A program made the translations under genes and the position numbers. Under the pieces are notes generated by a model. It made no database searches. It was not told the DNA's origin and worked only from the letters and a program-made list of their open reading frames with translations. From Psychrobacter lutiphocae DSM 21542 (GTDB lineage: Bacteria; Pseudomonadota; Gammaproteobacteria; Pseudomonadales; Moraxellaceae): a DNA stretch of 64,000 nt. Positions 16,672-26,000 of the stretch are shown here, piece after piece. The stretch is from positions 1 to 64,000 of the forward strand of contig NZ_KB907623.1 in the NCBI RefSeq assembly GCF_000382145.1. The letters are read 5' to 3'. Numbering within the stretch: the first letter of the stretch is position 1; each line of letters starts with the position of its first letter.

Positions 16672-17136
16672 ATGAATAGTTTCAGAGTTCTTGTGATATC
16701 TGTATTTAACCATTGGCTAACTGAAAAAGAGGCTAGCGATAGCCTGACTATTTGCTATAAAGTTGCTGTTAGAAATAATGCTTTAAAACAGTATTTTATT
16801 GAAGAAAATAAATTCATAAATTTTTATAAATCCTTAGGAAGTGAAGCATTTTGTTTCAATGGGAATAATAGGATTAAGTTATCAACTGATTCAATTGAAT
16901 TTAAAGAATATCTAATATCAGGTTTAAGAGAAGATAACTTTAACCTACATCATATAAGCTTTATAACTAGCCCAATCATTGTAAAGGGTGGGTATGATAG
17001 AACAGATAGTATAATAGTGGATGGTAATGAAGATGAATTAATCAGAAGAATATATAATTTAGTTGCATCAAATGGATTATATGTATTAGAAGATGTAGTG
17101 ATAAATGAGTTTGAATATAAAGAGTTGTTTAGCTAG
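16672..17136 (+). CDS. Putative immunity protein, module K
   Basis: A 154-residue soluble protein 12 bp after the toxin, ATG preceded by AGGAGT. Mixed alpha/beta, no membrane span, family unknown. Position after a HINT-linked toxin supports the immunity assignment. Confidence 0.55.
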   Translation: MNSFRVLVISVFNHWLTEKEASDSLTICYKVAVRNNALKQYFIEENKFINFYKSLGSEAFCFNGNNRIKLSTDSIEFKEYLISGLREDNFNLHHISFITSPIIVKGGYDRTDSIIVDGNEDELIRRIYNLVASNGLYVLEDVVINEFEYKELFS

Positions 17137-17143
17137 TTTTTTT

Positions 17144-17230
17144 AATAGGTTGGAAGTACGGAAGGTATTTGATCGAAAAGGTAACCGTATTGGTACCGCA
17201 GACAAGCATTTGAATATTTTTAAGGATTGA
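17144..17230 (+). pseudogene. Toxin tail of the same family as module K, module L
   Basis: 28 codons with no start: VRKVFDRKGNRIGTADKHLN and then IFKD stop. It is the homologue of the module K toxin end (WKLLDKKGNRIGTLSEDG). The rest of this toxin is gone. It ends one base before the next immunity gene. Confidence 0.6.
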
Positions 17231-17231
17231 T

Positions 17232-17756
17232 ATGAGCTCTTTATTAAGCATTCTATGCCAAGATGATGTTAAAAATACTGCTAAAATTAGAATAAATTTA
17301 GGTGGAGAATACGAAACATTTGATTTAATGACAAATGATTGGTCTTTAAAGAAGTATATATCTCAGTGGAAACATGCAGCTAAAATTGCTCTTAATTCAA
17401 GGCAAACGGTTGGGTTGATTAAAAGATATGAAAGCTCAAAAAACCATGTCAAATCAATAGATATCTATACTATAATCCCCAAAGAAGAAGCCTATCCTAA
17501 TATCTATGATGAAAATAGTGGTTTCTATATAACAGAAAGTTTTATGTTTATCTCAGAGCGTCTTGAAGTATTGTCATCTAACCAGTATTTTGATGAAATA
17601 TATGAATCTTATGGTCATTATTTTCCAATATATTATTTCGATGAGAATAATATTAGTAGGTTTTATTTGTATTTATCAGAGAAGGTTGAAGGTGTATCAA
17701 GTTGGGAAGTTACTAATAAAGACTTAAGAGCTATATTAGATATAAATGATATTTAA
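17232..17756 (+). CDS. Putative immunity protein, module L
   Basis: A 174-residue soluble protein starting 1 bp after a toxin-tail stop. Contains LKKYISQWKHAAKIAL and an acidic aromatic C-terminal half. Its companion toxin was of the module K type, so modules K and L would carry immunity to related but distinct toxins; the two immunity proteins show no obvious similarity to each other by eye. Confidence 0.55.
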   Translation: MSSLLSILCQDDVKNTAKIRINLGGEYETFDLMTNDWSLKKYISQWKHAAKIALNSRQTVGLIKRYESSKNHVKSIDIYTIIPKEEAYPNIYDENSGFYITESFMFISERLEVLSSNQYFDEIYESYGHYFPIYYFDENNISRFYLYLSEKVEGVSSWEVTNKDLRAILDINDI

Positions 17757-17888
17757 AAGTAAAGTTTTCTACCTTGATTTTTTATGATAAGCTCAGTGAT
17801 TACTTATTTAAAAATTGTATTTTTAGAGTATTTGTCACGCAAATATTATATTCAATTTAAAAAATAATCATTAAATATAAGGGTTTTT

Positions 17889-18323
17889 ATGATTAATTTA
17901 AAAATGACTTATGTTCAAGATTTACAACCAGGATTGTGTTTTCAAATTGGTTTTATAGATAAAAAATCAGAATATATATATGAAAACTCTATGAGGGTTT
18001 CTGAAGAAGCTTTTTCATTATTTGAGTCAGTGTTTCGAACAGAATTTCCTGAAGGTAGTGATGAGTTTATTTATTATCATTGGGGAAACCATACTCATAA
18101 CTTGGAGAGCACTAGAAATATAATTTCTAAGTTGATTGATAAAGAGCAGAAATTTGAAAAATACGATATTGATAAAGAAGATTTATCCTATTATTCTAAT
18201 GAATTACTAGGGTATTTAAATAACAATAAAACAGAAGTGATAGAATACTTAAATAAGCTTATAGGCTTTTTAATGAAAGTTTACGATAATAATTACGAAG
18301 GAACTTATGTTATAGGTATCTAA
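17889..18323 (+). CDS. Orphan putative immunity protein, module M
   Basis: A 144-residue acidic protein (YIYENSMRVSEEAFSLFESV, KIDKED-like stretches) after 130 bp of AT-rich spacer with no toxin remnant. ATG preceded by TAAGGG. Included as immunity by composition and by its place in the array; a different small accessory protein cannot be excluded. Confidence 0.45.
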   Translation: MINLKMTYVQDLQPGLCFQIGFIDKKSEYIYENSMRVSEEAFSLFESVFRTEFPEGSDEFIYYHWGNHTHNLESTRNIISKLIDKEQKFEKYDIDKEDLSYYSNELLGYLNNNKTEVIEYLNKLIGFLMKVYDNNYEGTYVIGI

Positions 18324-18359
18324 GCACGCTACCGTACCACAATTAAACGCCAATAAATC

Positions 18360-18386
18360 AAAGGCTAGGTTTTAATCCTAGCCTTT
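18360..18386 (+). terminator. Module-boundary stem-loop, class 3, copy 2
   Basis: Perfect 10-bp stem AAAGGCTAGG / CCTAGCCTTT. Relative to the copy at 6867 (GGCTGGG / CCAGCC) the G-to-A change in one arm is compensated in the other. It is followed by the same TGTTATCTATGCTATCCAATT and a TAA immediately before the HINT frame. Confidence 0.75.
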
Positions 18387-18411
18387 GTTATCTATGCTAT
18401 CCAATTTATAA

Positions 18412-18972
18412 ACCACAGAAGAGCATCCATTTTGGGTAGATGGTAGTGGTTGGATACCAGCCTCTGCCTTAATAGCTGGAATGAAGTTTATTGATAGAAA
18501 CAATGATATATTGACCGTTGTTAGCCAAACCAAGCTTGATAAAACCGATACAGTATATAACTTTGAGGTAGATGAATTCCATACTTATCATATCGGTGAG
18601 TTTGGGGTTTGGGTGCATAATAGTTGTTATACATACCTTAAAAATACAGAGATTCCTAAATTTACAGTAAACAGCACTCAGCTCGGTAGAAAATTAGGAA
18701 AGCATGTTCAAGATTTTGGGGGTGATGTTACTAAGAAAGCTGATAGAGATATGATCACTAAAAAAATTAACGATATTGGTAATAATCCTGATAAAGTTAT
18801 TACTGGAACATTCTCTGGTCAAGGAGTAAATGGAGGTAGAGGGGATGTGCTATTTTTTATAAAGGGTAATGATGTCGTGGTTACTAAACCTAATGGTGAA
18901 TTTGTTACTATATTAAAGGACGGAGTTACTTCAAATACTTCCGTCAAAACAGCAATAGCTAAGGCTAAATAG
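18412..18972 (+). CDS. HINT-domain C-terminal half fused to a toxin domain, module N
   Basis: The frame opens right after TAA (18409-18411). An ATG at 18481 could start translation inside HINT. First ~70 residues: TTEEHPFWVDGSGW, then KLDKTDTVYNFEVDEFHTYH and GVWVHNSC, matching module F almost word for word. The toxin is ~115 residues: LGRKLGKHVQDFGGDV, GRGDVLFFIKGNDVVVTKPN, then FVTILKDGVTSN. The pattern looks like a small RNase-type polymorphic toxin, but I cannot name it. It lacks the first half of HINT and any export signal. Confidence 0.6.
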   Translation, partial: TTEEHPFWVDGSGWIPASALIAGMKFIDRNNDILTVVSQTKLDKTDTVYNFEVDEFHTYHIGEFGVWVHNSCYTYLKNTEIPKFTVNSTQLGRKLGKHVQDFGGDVTKKADRDMITKKINDIGNNPDKVITGTFSGQGVNGGRGDVLFFIKGNDVVVTKPNGEFVTILKDGVTSNTSVKTAIAKAK

Positions 18973-18973
18973 T

Positions 18974-19429
18974 ATGTCTTTAATATCAAAACTTATTGGT
19001 AAAGAAATTACAAAAATCTGTGGTGAGGTATTTTTTGAAAGTATTGAGTTTATAGGAGAAAATTTTAAAGATATTGATATTTTAAGATTTAATATTTTTT
19101 TCAATGATCTGAATATTACATTCGAAGTGGATAGCACCGGAGAAGGAATTGTTTTAAGTCAAGACAAGCCATTGAAAAATGTAGATATGGAAGAATACGG
19201 TATTATTAGAATAAGAGATCTTACAAATTTTTTAAATTTGAAAGATTTCAAAAGTCTTAAAGTTACAAATATTTTTTACGTCATGTATAAGTCTATAACA
19301 GCTGGTTACGCTTTTGTATTTGATGATGAAATGTTTGTTATTTTAAATTGGGGAGATCAACTTCTTTGTTTTAATAACCTTCCAGATTATATATCAAATG
19401 ATGGCTATACACTTTCTAATATTGACTAA
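18974..19429 (+). CDS. Putative immunity protein, module N
   Basis: A 151-residue soluble acidic protein beginning 1 bp after the toxin stop. Alternating strands and helices, no family recognised. It is the last complete gene of the array. Confidence 0.55.
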   Translation: MSLISKLIGKEITKICGEVFFESIEFIGENFKDIDILRFNIFFNDLNITFEVDSTGEGIVLSQDKPLKNVDMEEYGIIRIRDLTNFLNLKDFKSLKVTNIFYVMYKSITAGYAFVFDDEMFVILNWGDQLLCFNNLPDYISNDGYTLSNID

Positions 19430-19439
19430 ACGCTTTCAT

Positions 19440-19478
19440 AATAAGAAAGGTTGGGTTTTAAGCCCAGCTTTTCTTATT
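19440..19478 (+). terminator. Module-boundary stem-loop, class 3, copy 3 (extended)
   Basis: Arms AATAAGAAAGGTTGGGTT and AAGCCCAGCTTTTCTTATT form an approximately 17-bp imperfect stem. It is a diverged, longer version of the 6867 and 18360 hairpins, again followed by TTTATAAA-type sequence and a HINT fragment. Confidence 0.65.
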
Positions 19479-19504
19479 TTGATTAGCGAATTTATAAACT
19501 AAAA

Positions 19505-19591
19505 AATACCGAAACTTTCCAAACCACAGAAGAACATCCATTTTGGGTAGTGAGTGCAGGATGGCTACCTATCATCAAGCCACCTGATTAA
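19505..19591 (+). pseudogene. Terminal HINT fragment, end of the array
   Basis: 28 codons: NTETFQTTEEHPFWVVSAGW, then LPIIKPPD stop. The first 20 residues match module F; then homology is lost. No toxin or immunity gene follows. This marks the downstream limit of the toxin array, 176 bp before metY. Confidence 0.65.
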
Positions 19592-19767
19592 AACCTCCCA
19601 AGTTTAGGTGTACGGATTTGATAGCAGAGGTCAGTCTGGTTTGTGTGTCAAGATATATGAATTGGGAATATCTGTAATTAGGAATATATATTTTAACAAC
19701 ATTAAGCCATATGCTATTATTAAATCAAATTTAGCAGTTAATTAAATCTTTAAATTAAGGAAGAACC

Positions 19768-21063
19768 ATGAGTAATGACAGCACAAACAACCACCACCTA
19801 GAAACCTTGTCTATTCATGCTGGATATAGTGTAGAGCCAACTACTAAGGCAGTAGCTGTTCCCATTTATCACACCAGCTCCTATGCTTTTGACGACACCC
19901 AACATGGTGCGGATTTGTTTGATTTAAAAGTAGCGGGTAATATCTATACCCGTATTATGAACCCAACCAATGCCGTATTAGAGGAGCGTGTAGCGGCTTT
20001 AGAAGGTGGTATTGGCGCTTTGGCTGTTGCATCAGGTATGGCGGCGATTACGTATGCTGTGCAGACCATTTGTGAAGCAGGGGATAATATTATTGCTGTT
20101 TCAACGTTATATGGAGGCACGTATAACTTATTTGCTCACGCATTACCTCGCCAAGGTATTGAGGTGCGTTTTTTTGATCATACAAACCCTGAGGCCATAC
20201 ATGATCTGGTCGATGAAAAAACTAAAATGGTTTTTGCTGAAAGTATCGGCAACCCATTAGGTAATATTATCGACATACGAGCGATAGCGGATGCAGCCCA
20301 TCAATATGGTGTGCCTGTGGTGATTGATAATACGGTAGCAACGCCTGTCTTATGTCGTCCATTTGAGTTTGGTGCTGATATTGTTATTCACTCCTTGACC
20401 AAGTATATGAGTGGTACAGGCACCTCTATCGGTGGTGCTATTGTGGATAGTGGCAGCTTTAACTGGGGTGATTATCCTGAGCGCTTTCCTTTATTGAACC
20501 AGCCTGATATTAGTTATCATGGCGTGAACTTTGTTAAAGATGTCGGTGCAGCAGCCTTTATCGCTCGTGCTCGTGTAGCACCTTTACGCAATACTGGTGC
20601 AGCGTTAAGCCCACTTAATGCGTTTAGTATTTTGCAAGGTATTCAGACATTAAGCTTGCGTATGGAGCGTCATGTACAAAACGCTCAAGCAGTGGCAGAA
20701 TATCTAAAAGACCATGACAAAGTAGCGTGGGTTAAGTATGCTGGTCTGTCGGACCATCCAGATCATGAGCTGGCTAAAAAGTACATGAAAGGCACGCCAT
20801 CTGCTATTTTAACCTTTGGGGTAAAAGGTGGACGTGAAGCAGGCGCACGATTTATTGATGCATTGAACTTAATTACGCGTTTGGTGAATATCGGTGATGC
20901 CAAATCATTGGCCAGTCACCCAGCCACTACCACCCACCGTCAGTTAAATGCAGGTGAGTTGGCTAAAGCGGGGGTCAGTGAAGATATGATTCGCCTGTCT
21001 ATTGGTATTGAGCATATTGAGGACATTAAGGCAGATTTGGCACAAGCATTAGACAAAGCCTAG
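19768..21063 (+). CDS. metY: O-acetylhomoserine sulfhydrylase (aminocarboxypropyltransferase)
   Basis: PLP enzyme making homocysteine (or methionine) from O-acetylhomoserine and sulfide, or making cysteine-family thiols. 431 residues, the usual length for MetY/Cys-Met-metabolism enzymes. SxxTKYxxG Schiff-base lysine at K212 (HSLTKYMSG), the YGGTYN phosphate-binding motif, and the MetY-specific insert with NWGDYPERFP. Starts at ATG after TAAGGAAG. Single gene. I see no SAM riboswitch in the 176-bp leader. Confidence 0.93.
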   Translation: MSNDSTNNHHLETLSIHAGYSVEPTTKAVAVPIYHTSSYAFDDTQHGADLFDLKVAGNIYTRIMNPTNAVLEERVAALEGGIGALAVASGMAAITYAVQTICEAGDNIIAVSTLYGGTYNLFAHALPRQGIEVRFFDHTNPEAIHDLVDEKTKMVFAESIGNPLGNIIDIRAIADAAHQYGVPVVIDNTVATPVLCRPFEFGADIVIHSLTKYMSGTGTSIGGAIVDSGSFNWGDYPERFPLLNQPDISYHGVNFVKDVGAAAFIARARVAPLRNTGAALSPLNAFSILQGIQTLSLRMERHVQNAQAVAEYLKDHDKVAWVKYAGLSDHPDHELAKKYMKGTPSAILTFGVKGGREAGARFIDALNLITRLVNIGDAKSLASHPATTTHRQLNAGELAKAGVSEDMIRLSIGIEHIEDIKADLAQALDKA

Positions 21064-21072
21064 TTCAATGTC

Positions 21073-21176
21073 ATACCAAATCTGAAAATTAAGATATCGA
21101 GGAAAAAGAGTGTAAACGCTACAAGTAGTAGGTTTAGCGAGTTTGACAAAGATAGATTATTTTTCAGAAAAGGTAT
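21073..21176 (+). repeat. MITE-like element, ATACC family, copy 3
   Basis: 104 bp, same orientation as copy 1, ends ATACCAAATCTGAAAATTAA and GGTAT. Lies 9 bp after the metY stop. The best-preserved copy of the left inverted repeat. Confidence 0.8.
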
Positions 21177-21218
21177 CAGTTTAGCTTTGATTGGCTAAAA
21201 GTCATTATCTGCGAATCA

Positions 21219-21265
21219 TAAAAAACCCTAAGCCAATAAATAAATGGTTTAGGGTTTTTGTTTTT
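21219..21265. terminator. Bidirectional terminator between metY and the PfkB kinase
   Basis: Stem AAAAACCCTAAGCCA / TGGTTTAGGGTTTTT with A-rich flank on one side and T-rich on the other, positioned between two convergent genes so that it can end both transcripts. Confidence 0.85.
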
Positions 21266-21317
21266 AAATAGTTAGGTTAGATAAGTGGTTAATAATCTTA
21301 AGAAGACGGATTTAAAC

Positions 21318-22334
21318 TTAACCTAAAATCTGCTGTGCAATCTGTTGGTACTGCTCGGATGTCAATCTAGGTCCAAACTGCTGTACGATGCGACTAGCCA
21401 CGTGTCCTGCCAACTGAGCGCACTGCTGTAACGAGTAACCTTGGGTAAGTGCGTACAAAAAAGCACCTGAATAGTTATCACCAGCTCCATTGGTGTCAAT
21501 AGCGTTATCTACGGTTGGTGGGCTGACAATGGTGAGATGGCGTGCGCCATCTTTGTCACGCTGACAAATGACGGTATCGTCAGGGCCACTGGTAACGACC
21601 GCCAATTGACAATAGTTAGTTAACACTTGGGCGGCTTGTTTTATATCTTTGGCATCAGTAAATAGCTTGGCTTCATCCACATTACAAAAGATAGTATCAA
21701 CACCCTCTCCGAGCATCTCAACAAGACCCTCCTTACCAAAGTTTACGACCGCAGGATCAGCAAAGCTCACAGCTATTTTTGTGTTATTATCAATAGCTTG
21801 CTTACGAATTTTTTGTAGATCTGGGCGTAGGGCTTCAGACATTGCCAGATAGCCTTCAAAGTATAGCCAGTCACTTTGACTTAGGGCGTCTAAGTCAATA
21901 TTTGCTTGTTGAATATCACTTGATGTGCCTAAGTATGTTTGCATGGTGCGCTCACCATCAGGAGTGATAGCGACTACGCATGAGCCAGTAACACCATCAT
22001 GTGTGATTGATAATTGGTCAGAGGTAGCAACACCAGCTTGATTTAAATCGTTTAAATAAAATTTACCAGCTTCATCGTCTCCCACACGACATCCATAAAA
22101 AGACTTGCCACCAAGACAAGAAAACGCATACATGGCGTTAGCCGCAGAGCCACCACCTGACTGTTTGGATGGCTGTATCTGCTGTGCTTTAAACTCATTT
22201 AATAGTTGAGTTTGCTCGTCAAAGCTAGCCAGAGTCATTGTACCCTTGGCTAAGCTGGTTTTGATTAATTGCTCATCATTTAGTTGATATTCGTGATCGA
22301 CTAAGGCATTGCCTATGGCCATAACATCGTACAT
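21318..22334 (-). CDS. PfkB-family carbohydrate/nucleoside kinase (adenosine kinase-type)
   Basis: ATP-dependent sugar or nucleoside kinase of the ribokinase fold, 338 residues. N-terminal PfkB signature region SGGGSAANAMYAFSCLGG (about 59-76) and C-terminal catalytic DTNGAGDNYSGAF, with the Asp base in GAGD. Overall sequence (YDVMAIGNALVDHEYQL) resembles the adenosine/inosine-guanosine kinase-like branch found in marine gammaproteobacteria. Exact substrate uncertain. Convergent with metY; no operon partner. Confidence 0.85.
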   Translation of the reverse strand: MYDVMAIGNALVDHEYQLNDEQLIKTSLAKGTMTLASFDEQTQLLNEFKAQQIQPSKQSGGGSAANAMYAFSCLGGKSFYGCRVGDDEAGKFYLNDLNQAGVATSDQLSITHDGVTGSCVVAITPDGERTMQTYLGTSSDIQQANIDLDALSQSDWLYFEGYLAMSEALRPDLQKIRKQAIDNNTKIAVSFADPAVVNFGKEGLVEMLGEGVDTIFCNVDEAKLFTDAKDIKQAAQVLTNYCQLAVVTSGPDDTVICQRDKDGARHLTIVSPPTVDNAIDTNGAGDNYSGAFLYALTQGYSLQQCAQLAGHVASRIVQQFGPRLTSEQYQQIAQQILG

Positions 22335-23011
22335 AGCGATTCCAATTGGTTAAAAGTTGTTGAGATTAATGAGGTTTAGGATAAGTTATTGATTTGTATT
22401 CAAAGTGGCTATCATACTGTATATTGACATACTTTTGCAGGGTTGCGATGAAAATGATAGCTTATTTGTTTAACTCTACCTAAGTCCATTTGTGCGGTAC
22501 AATATCCTCCGAGCATTAACAAAGCCAGATATTGTGATGACGTAACAACAGATATTTCTGCTTAATAGCTTTTAACCCAAATAGGACTTACACAAAAATA
22601 CGATTTCAAGGCTATAAAAACGACTGGTTATTATTTATGGAGCGTCTGGCTCTACTTTCAGAGGATTCACAAATGATGACCAGTTGCCATAATATCTACT
22701 CGTGCGTAAGTCCTAACTAAAATATTTGGCAGAAAACGAAACCCCTGCTTTAAAAAATAATAAATGCCACCATAGATAAGGCTTAAGGTATATTTCTAAA
22801 AAAAGGGCAGTCCTAATTATGATGAAATATCAAATAAAAAAGTTATGAATAAAAATACAGCCATCGTATGACCGTAATTGTATGACTGCAATTGTATGAT
22901 AGCCAGTATCATCGCCAGTAGGGCAGTGTATCTACAAAACCTGACCCTACCAAGCCCTCATAAGATAACTTCTATATAGCCCCTAATACTTATTAATAGC
23001 GAATCCAACCT
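22335..23011. other. Divergent intergenic region between the PfkB kinase and the M16 protease
   Basis: 677 bp without a gene. Contains the 134-bp palindromic element at 22582-22715 and, at about 22866-22900, two and a half tandem copies of a 14-bp unit (GTATGACYGYAATT). Divergent promoters are expected here but I cannot place them confidently. Confidence 0.5.
22582..22715. repeat. MITE-like element, TAGGACTTACGCA family, copy 1
   Basis: 134 bp with ends TAGGACTTACACAA and GTGCGTAAGTCCTA in inverted orientation. Internally it matches the copy at 58659-58792 for most of its length (for example TTATTTATGGAGCGTCTGGC). No reading frame. No obvious target duplication at this copy. Confidence 0.85.
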
Positions 23012-26000
23012 ATGAGCATGAGCGAGAATATGACGACTACTGATTCTACCCTATCAATCAAAGCTACCCCTGATTTAACCCTGCATCCGAGTTTTAAACT
23101 TCTTGAACACCGTCAAGTTGAAGCGTTATCATTGGATGTGCTAATTTGCCAGCATAACCAAACAGGCGCAATGCACTATCATTTGGCACATCCTAGTAAT
23201 GAAAATGCTTTTTTAGTTGGCTTTCGTACCCAACCTATGGATTCTAAAGGTGAAGCTCATATTTTAGAGCATACAGCCTTGTGTGGGTCGGCAAAATATC
23301 CAGTACGTGACCCATTTTTTTCAATGATAAAGCGGTCGCTAAATACCTTTATGAATGCGATGACGGCAGCAGACTGGACAGCCTATCCCTTTGCCACTCA
23401 AAATAAGAATGACTACTTTAACCTGTTGTCTATCTATCTGGATGCGGCTTTTTTCCCAAATTTGCATCCGCTAGACTTTGCGCAAGAAGGCATACGTGTT
23501 GAGCTTGATGAGCAAGATAAACCTCAGTTTAAGGGGATTGTATTTAACGAAATGAAAGGGGCGATGAGTGGCGAGATAGATCAGCTGTATCACAGCGTGG
23601 CTTCACACTTATTCCCGACCACTACCTATCATTACAATTCAGGTGGTGATCCTGCCGATATCCCAGATTTAACTCACCAAGAATTGGTTGATTTTCACCA
23701 AAGTCATTATCACCCATCGAACAGTGTGATTATGAGTTTTGGTAATATCCCTGTCGCTGAAACTCAGGCGAAACTACATCAAGACGCCTTGACCCAATTT
23801 GAGATTGGCAAAAAGCATGAATCACGTCCAGAGCAACGTTTAACTGCGCCAATTCAAGTGACTGAAAGCTATACGGTAGATAAGGTTGACAAGGCACAAA
23901 CGCATCATGTGCTAGCGTGGTTGCTGCCTGAGATTACCAACCCAAGATTGCGTTTGGCTTTGCGTTTAGTGGAGGGGGTGTTGATTGAACACGCAGGCTC
24001 ACCCCTAAGAGCGTATCTAGATAGCCATCCATTAGCAACAGGTCCAAGTCCACTATTAGGCTTAGATGATAGCCATTTTGAAATGGTGTTTTATGCTGGT
24101 GTTCGTGGCTCTGAAGCTGAGCATGCAGACGCGATTGAGCAGGGTATTTTAGATCTATTACAGCAGATAGCAAGTAGTGAGATCGATGCTGAAGCCATTG
24201 AAACTATTTTGCATCAGATAGAAATAGATCAGCGTCATATCGGTGGCGATAGCATTCCTTATGGTTTAAACCTAATGTTAGAAGGCTTTAGTACCGCCAT
24301 TCATGATGGTAACCCCATTGATATTTGGCAAGTGGATGAGCATTTACAGTGGCTACGTGAACAGGTAAAAGATCCTGCTTGGTTGCCAGCATTGATTAAA
24401 CAATACTTATTGGACAACGCTCACCGTGTGCGTGTCACATTAGTGCCAGATGAAGGTAAAAGCGCACGATTGGCAGCGGCAGAGCAAGCACGTCTGGATG
24501 CCATTGAGGCAAAATTAACCGAGGCTGATAAAGCTCAGTTAAAACAGCAAGCCGCCGACTTGACCGCACGTCAAGCGGCAGAGGATGATTTAAGCTTATT
24601 GCCAAAAGTAGGCTTAGAGGATGTGCCAGAGTCGGTAAGCTTTACTCATGGCAAACAGCTAGATATCGAGCTTGAGGGCCAAAGTAGTGTGTTATATCAA
24701 TATGAAGCTGGCACCAATGGCTTGTATTACTATCAGCTTATTATGCCATTAGTAGGTGAAGATGAGCTAATCAATCATCCCTTGTTACCAATTTATCTAG
24801 GGCTACTCTCGGATCTAGGTACGGATACATTAAGTGCACGTGAGTTTCAAGCAGTACAAGCCGCTCATTCATCAGGAGTAACCGCACGTATCAGTCAGCG
24901 TACGTCAATAAATGATGCAAATACTCTGACCAGCTACTTTGTGGTAGCCACACGTGCCTTAAATCGTAAACCTGAGGCAATTGGCTTAGTAAAAGATGTG
25001 TTACAGCATAGCGTATTTACAGAGCAGGATCGTATTAAAGAATTATTGCAACAAAAACGAGCTGGGTGGCAGTCACGCTTAGCAAATGCAGGTCATGCCT
25101 ATGCAATGCAGACAGCAAGCCGTGCTATGAGCCGTCAAGCTGAGCTTGAGTATGCCAGAAGTGGCTTACCTGCGTTAAATGTCTTAAAAGAGTTTTTAGA
25201 TAATGCCGAAGAAGATGAGACTAAGTGGGATCAGTTAGCCAGTGCGTTAATGGCGCTGCACCAACGCTTGGCAGGTTTGCCAAAGCAAGCATTAATTGTC
25301 TGTGAGCCAGATCAAACTGAGCGTCTTAAAGGTTTGATTGAACAAAGTTGGCAGCGTTTGGCACGTACTGACTCTGGTAATGAGGAAGGACTAGAGACGA
25401 GTGTAGAGCATGGGAAGACTCAAGATATAGCTGCCAATATCCCTGTTGAGTATATGCAGATACCTTTGACATCTGCTGTACTCAACGCAAAAGATAAGGA
25501 TTTACATCAAGTTAGTGATAAGCAGAGTGCAGACTTAGCGTGGCTAGTTGCAACCAATGTCTATCATAATGCTGCTGTCTATCCTACTGTTACTGCTGAC
25601 CATCCAGACGCAGCGCCTCTTATGGTATTGGCGCCTTATTTGCGCAATGGCTACTTACACAGTGCCATTCGTGAACGTGGTGGCGCTTATGGTGGCGGTG
25701 CAGGCTACGATGCCAATGCCTGTGCCTTCAAGTTCTTTAGCTACCGAGATCCGCATTGTGCTGAGACTTTTGATCACTTTAGTGCCAGTATTGAGTGGCT
25801 ACTTAATGAGCCACAGCAGCCAGAGCAGTTAGAAGAAGCTATCTTAGGTATCGTGTCTGGTATGGATAAGCCAGGATCACCTGCTGGTGAGGCGGTCAAA
25901 TCATGCTTTGCAGAGCTGCATCAGCGAGGCGAGGCATGGCAACAAAAGATGCGTGGTAATATCTTGGCTGTTACATTAGAAGACTTACAGCGTGTGGCAC

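Noticed and set aside
1904-19591. CRISPR-like array, because of evenly recurring hairpins
   Set aside because: The repeats are kilobases apart and flank coding modules; there are no short spacers and no cas genes.
19592-19767. SAM riboswitch upstream of metY
   Set aside because: I looked for the paired-stem leader and a terminator before the start and see neither.
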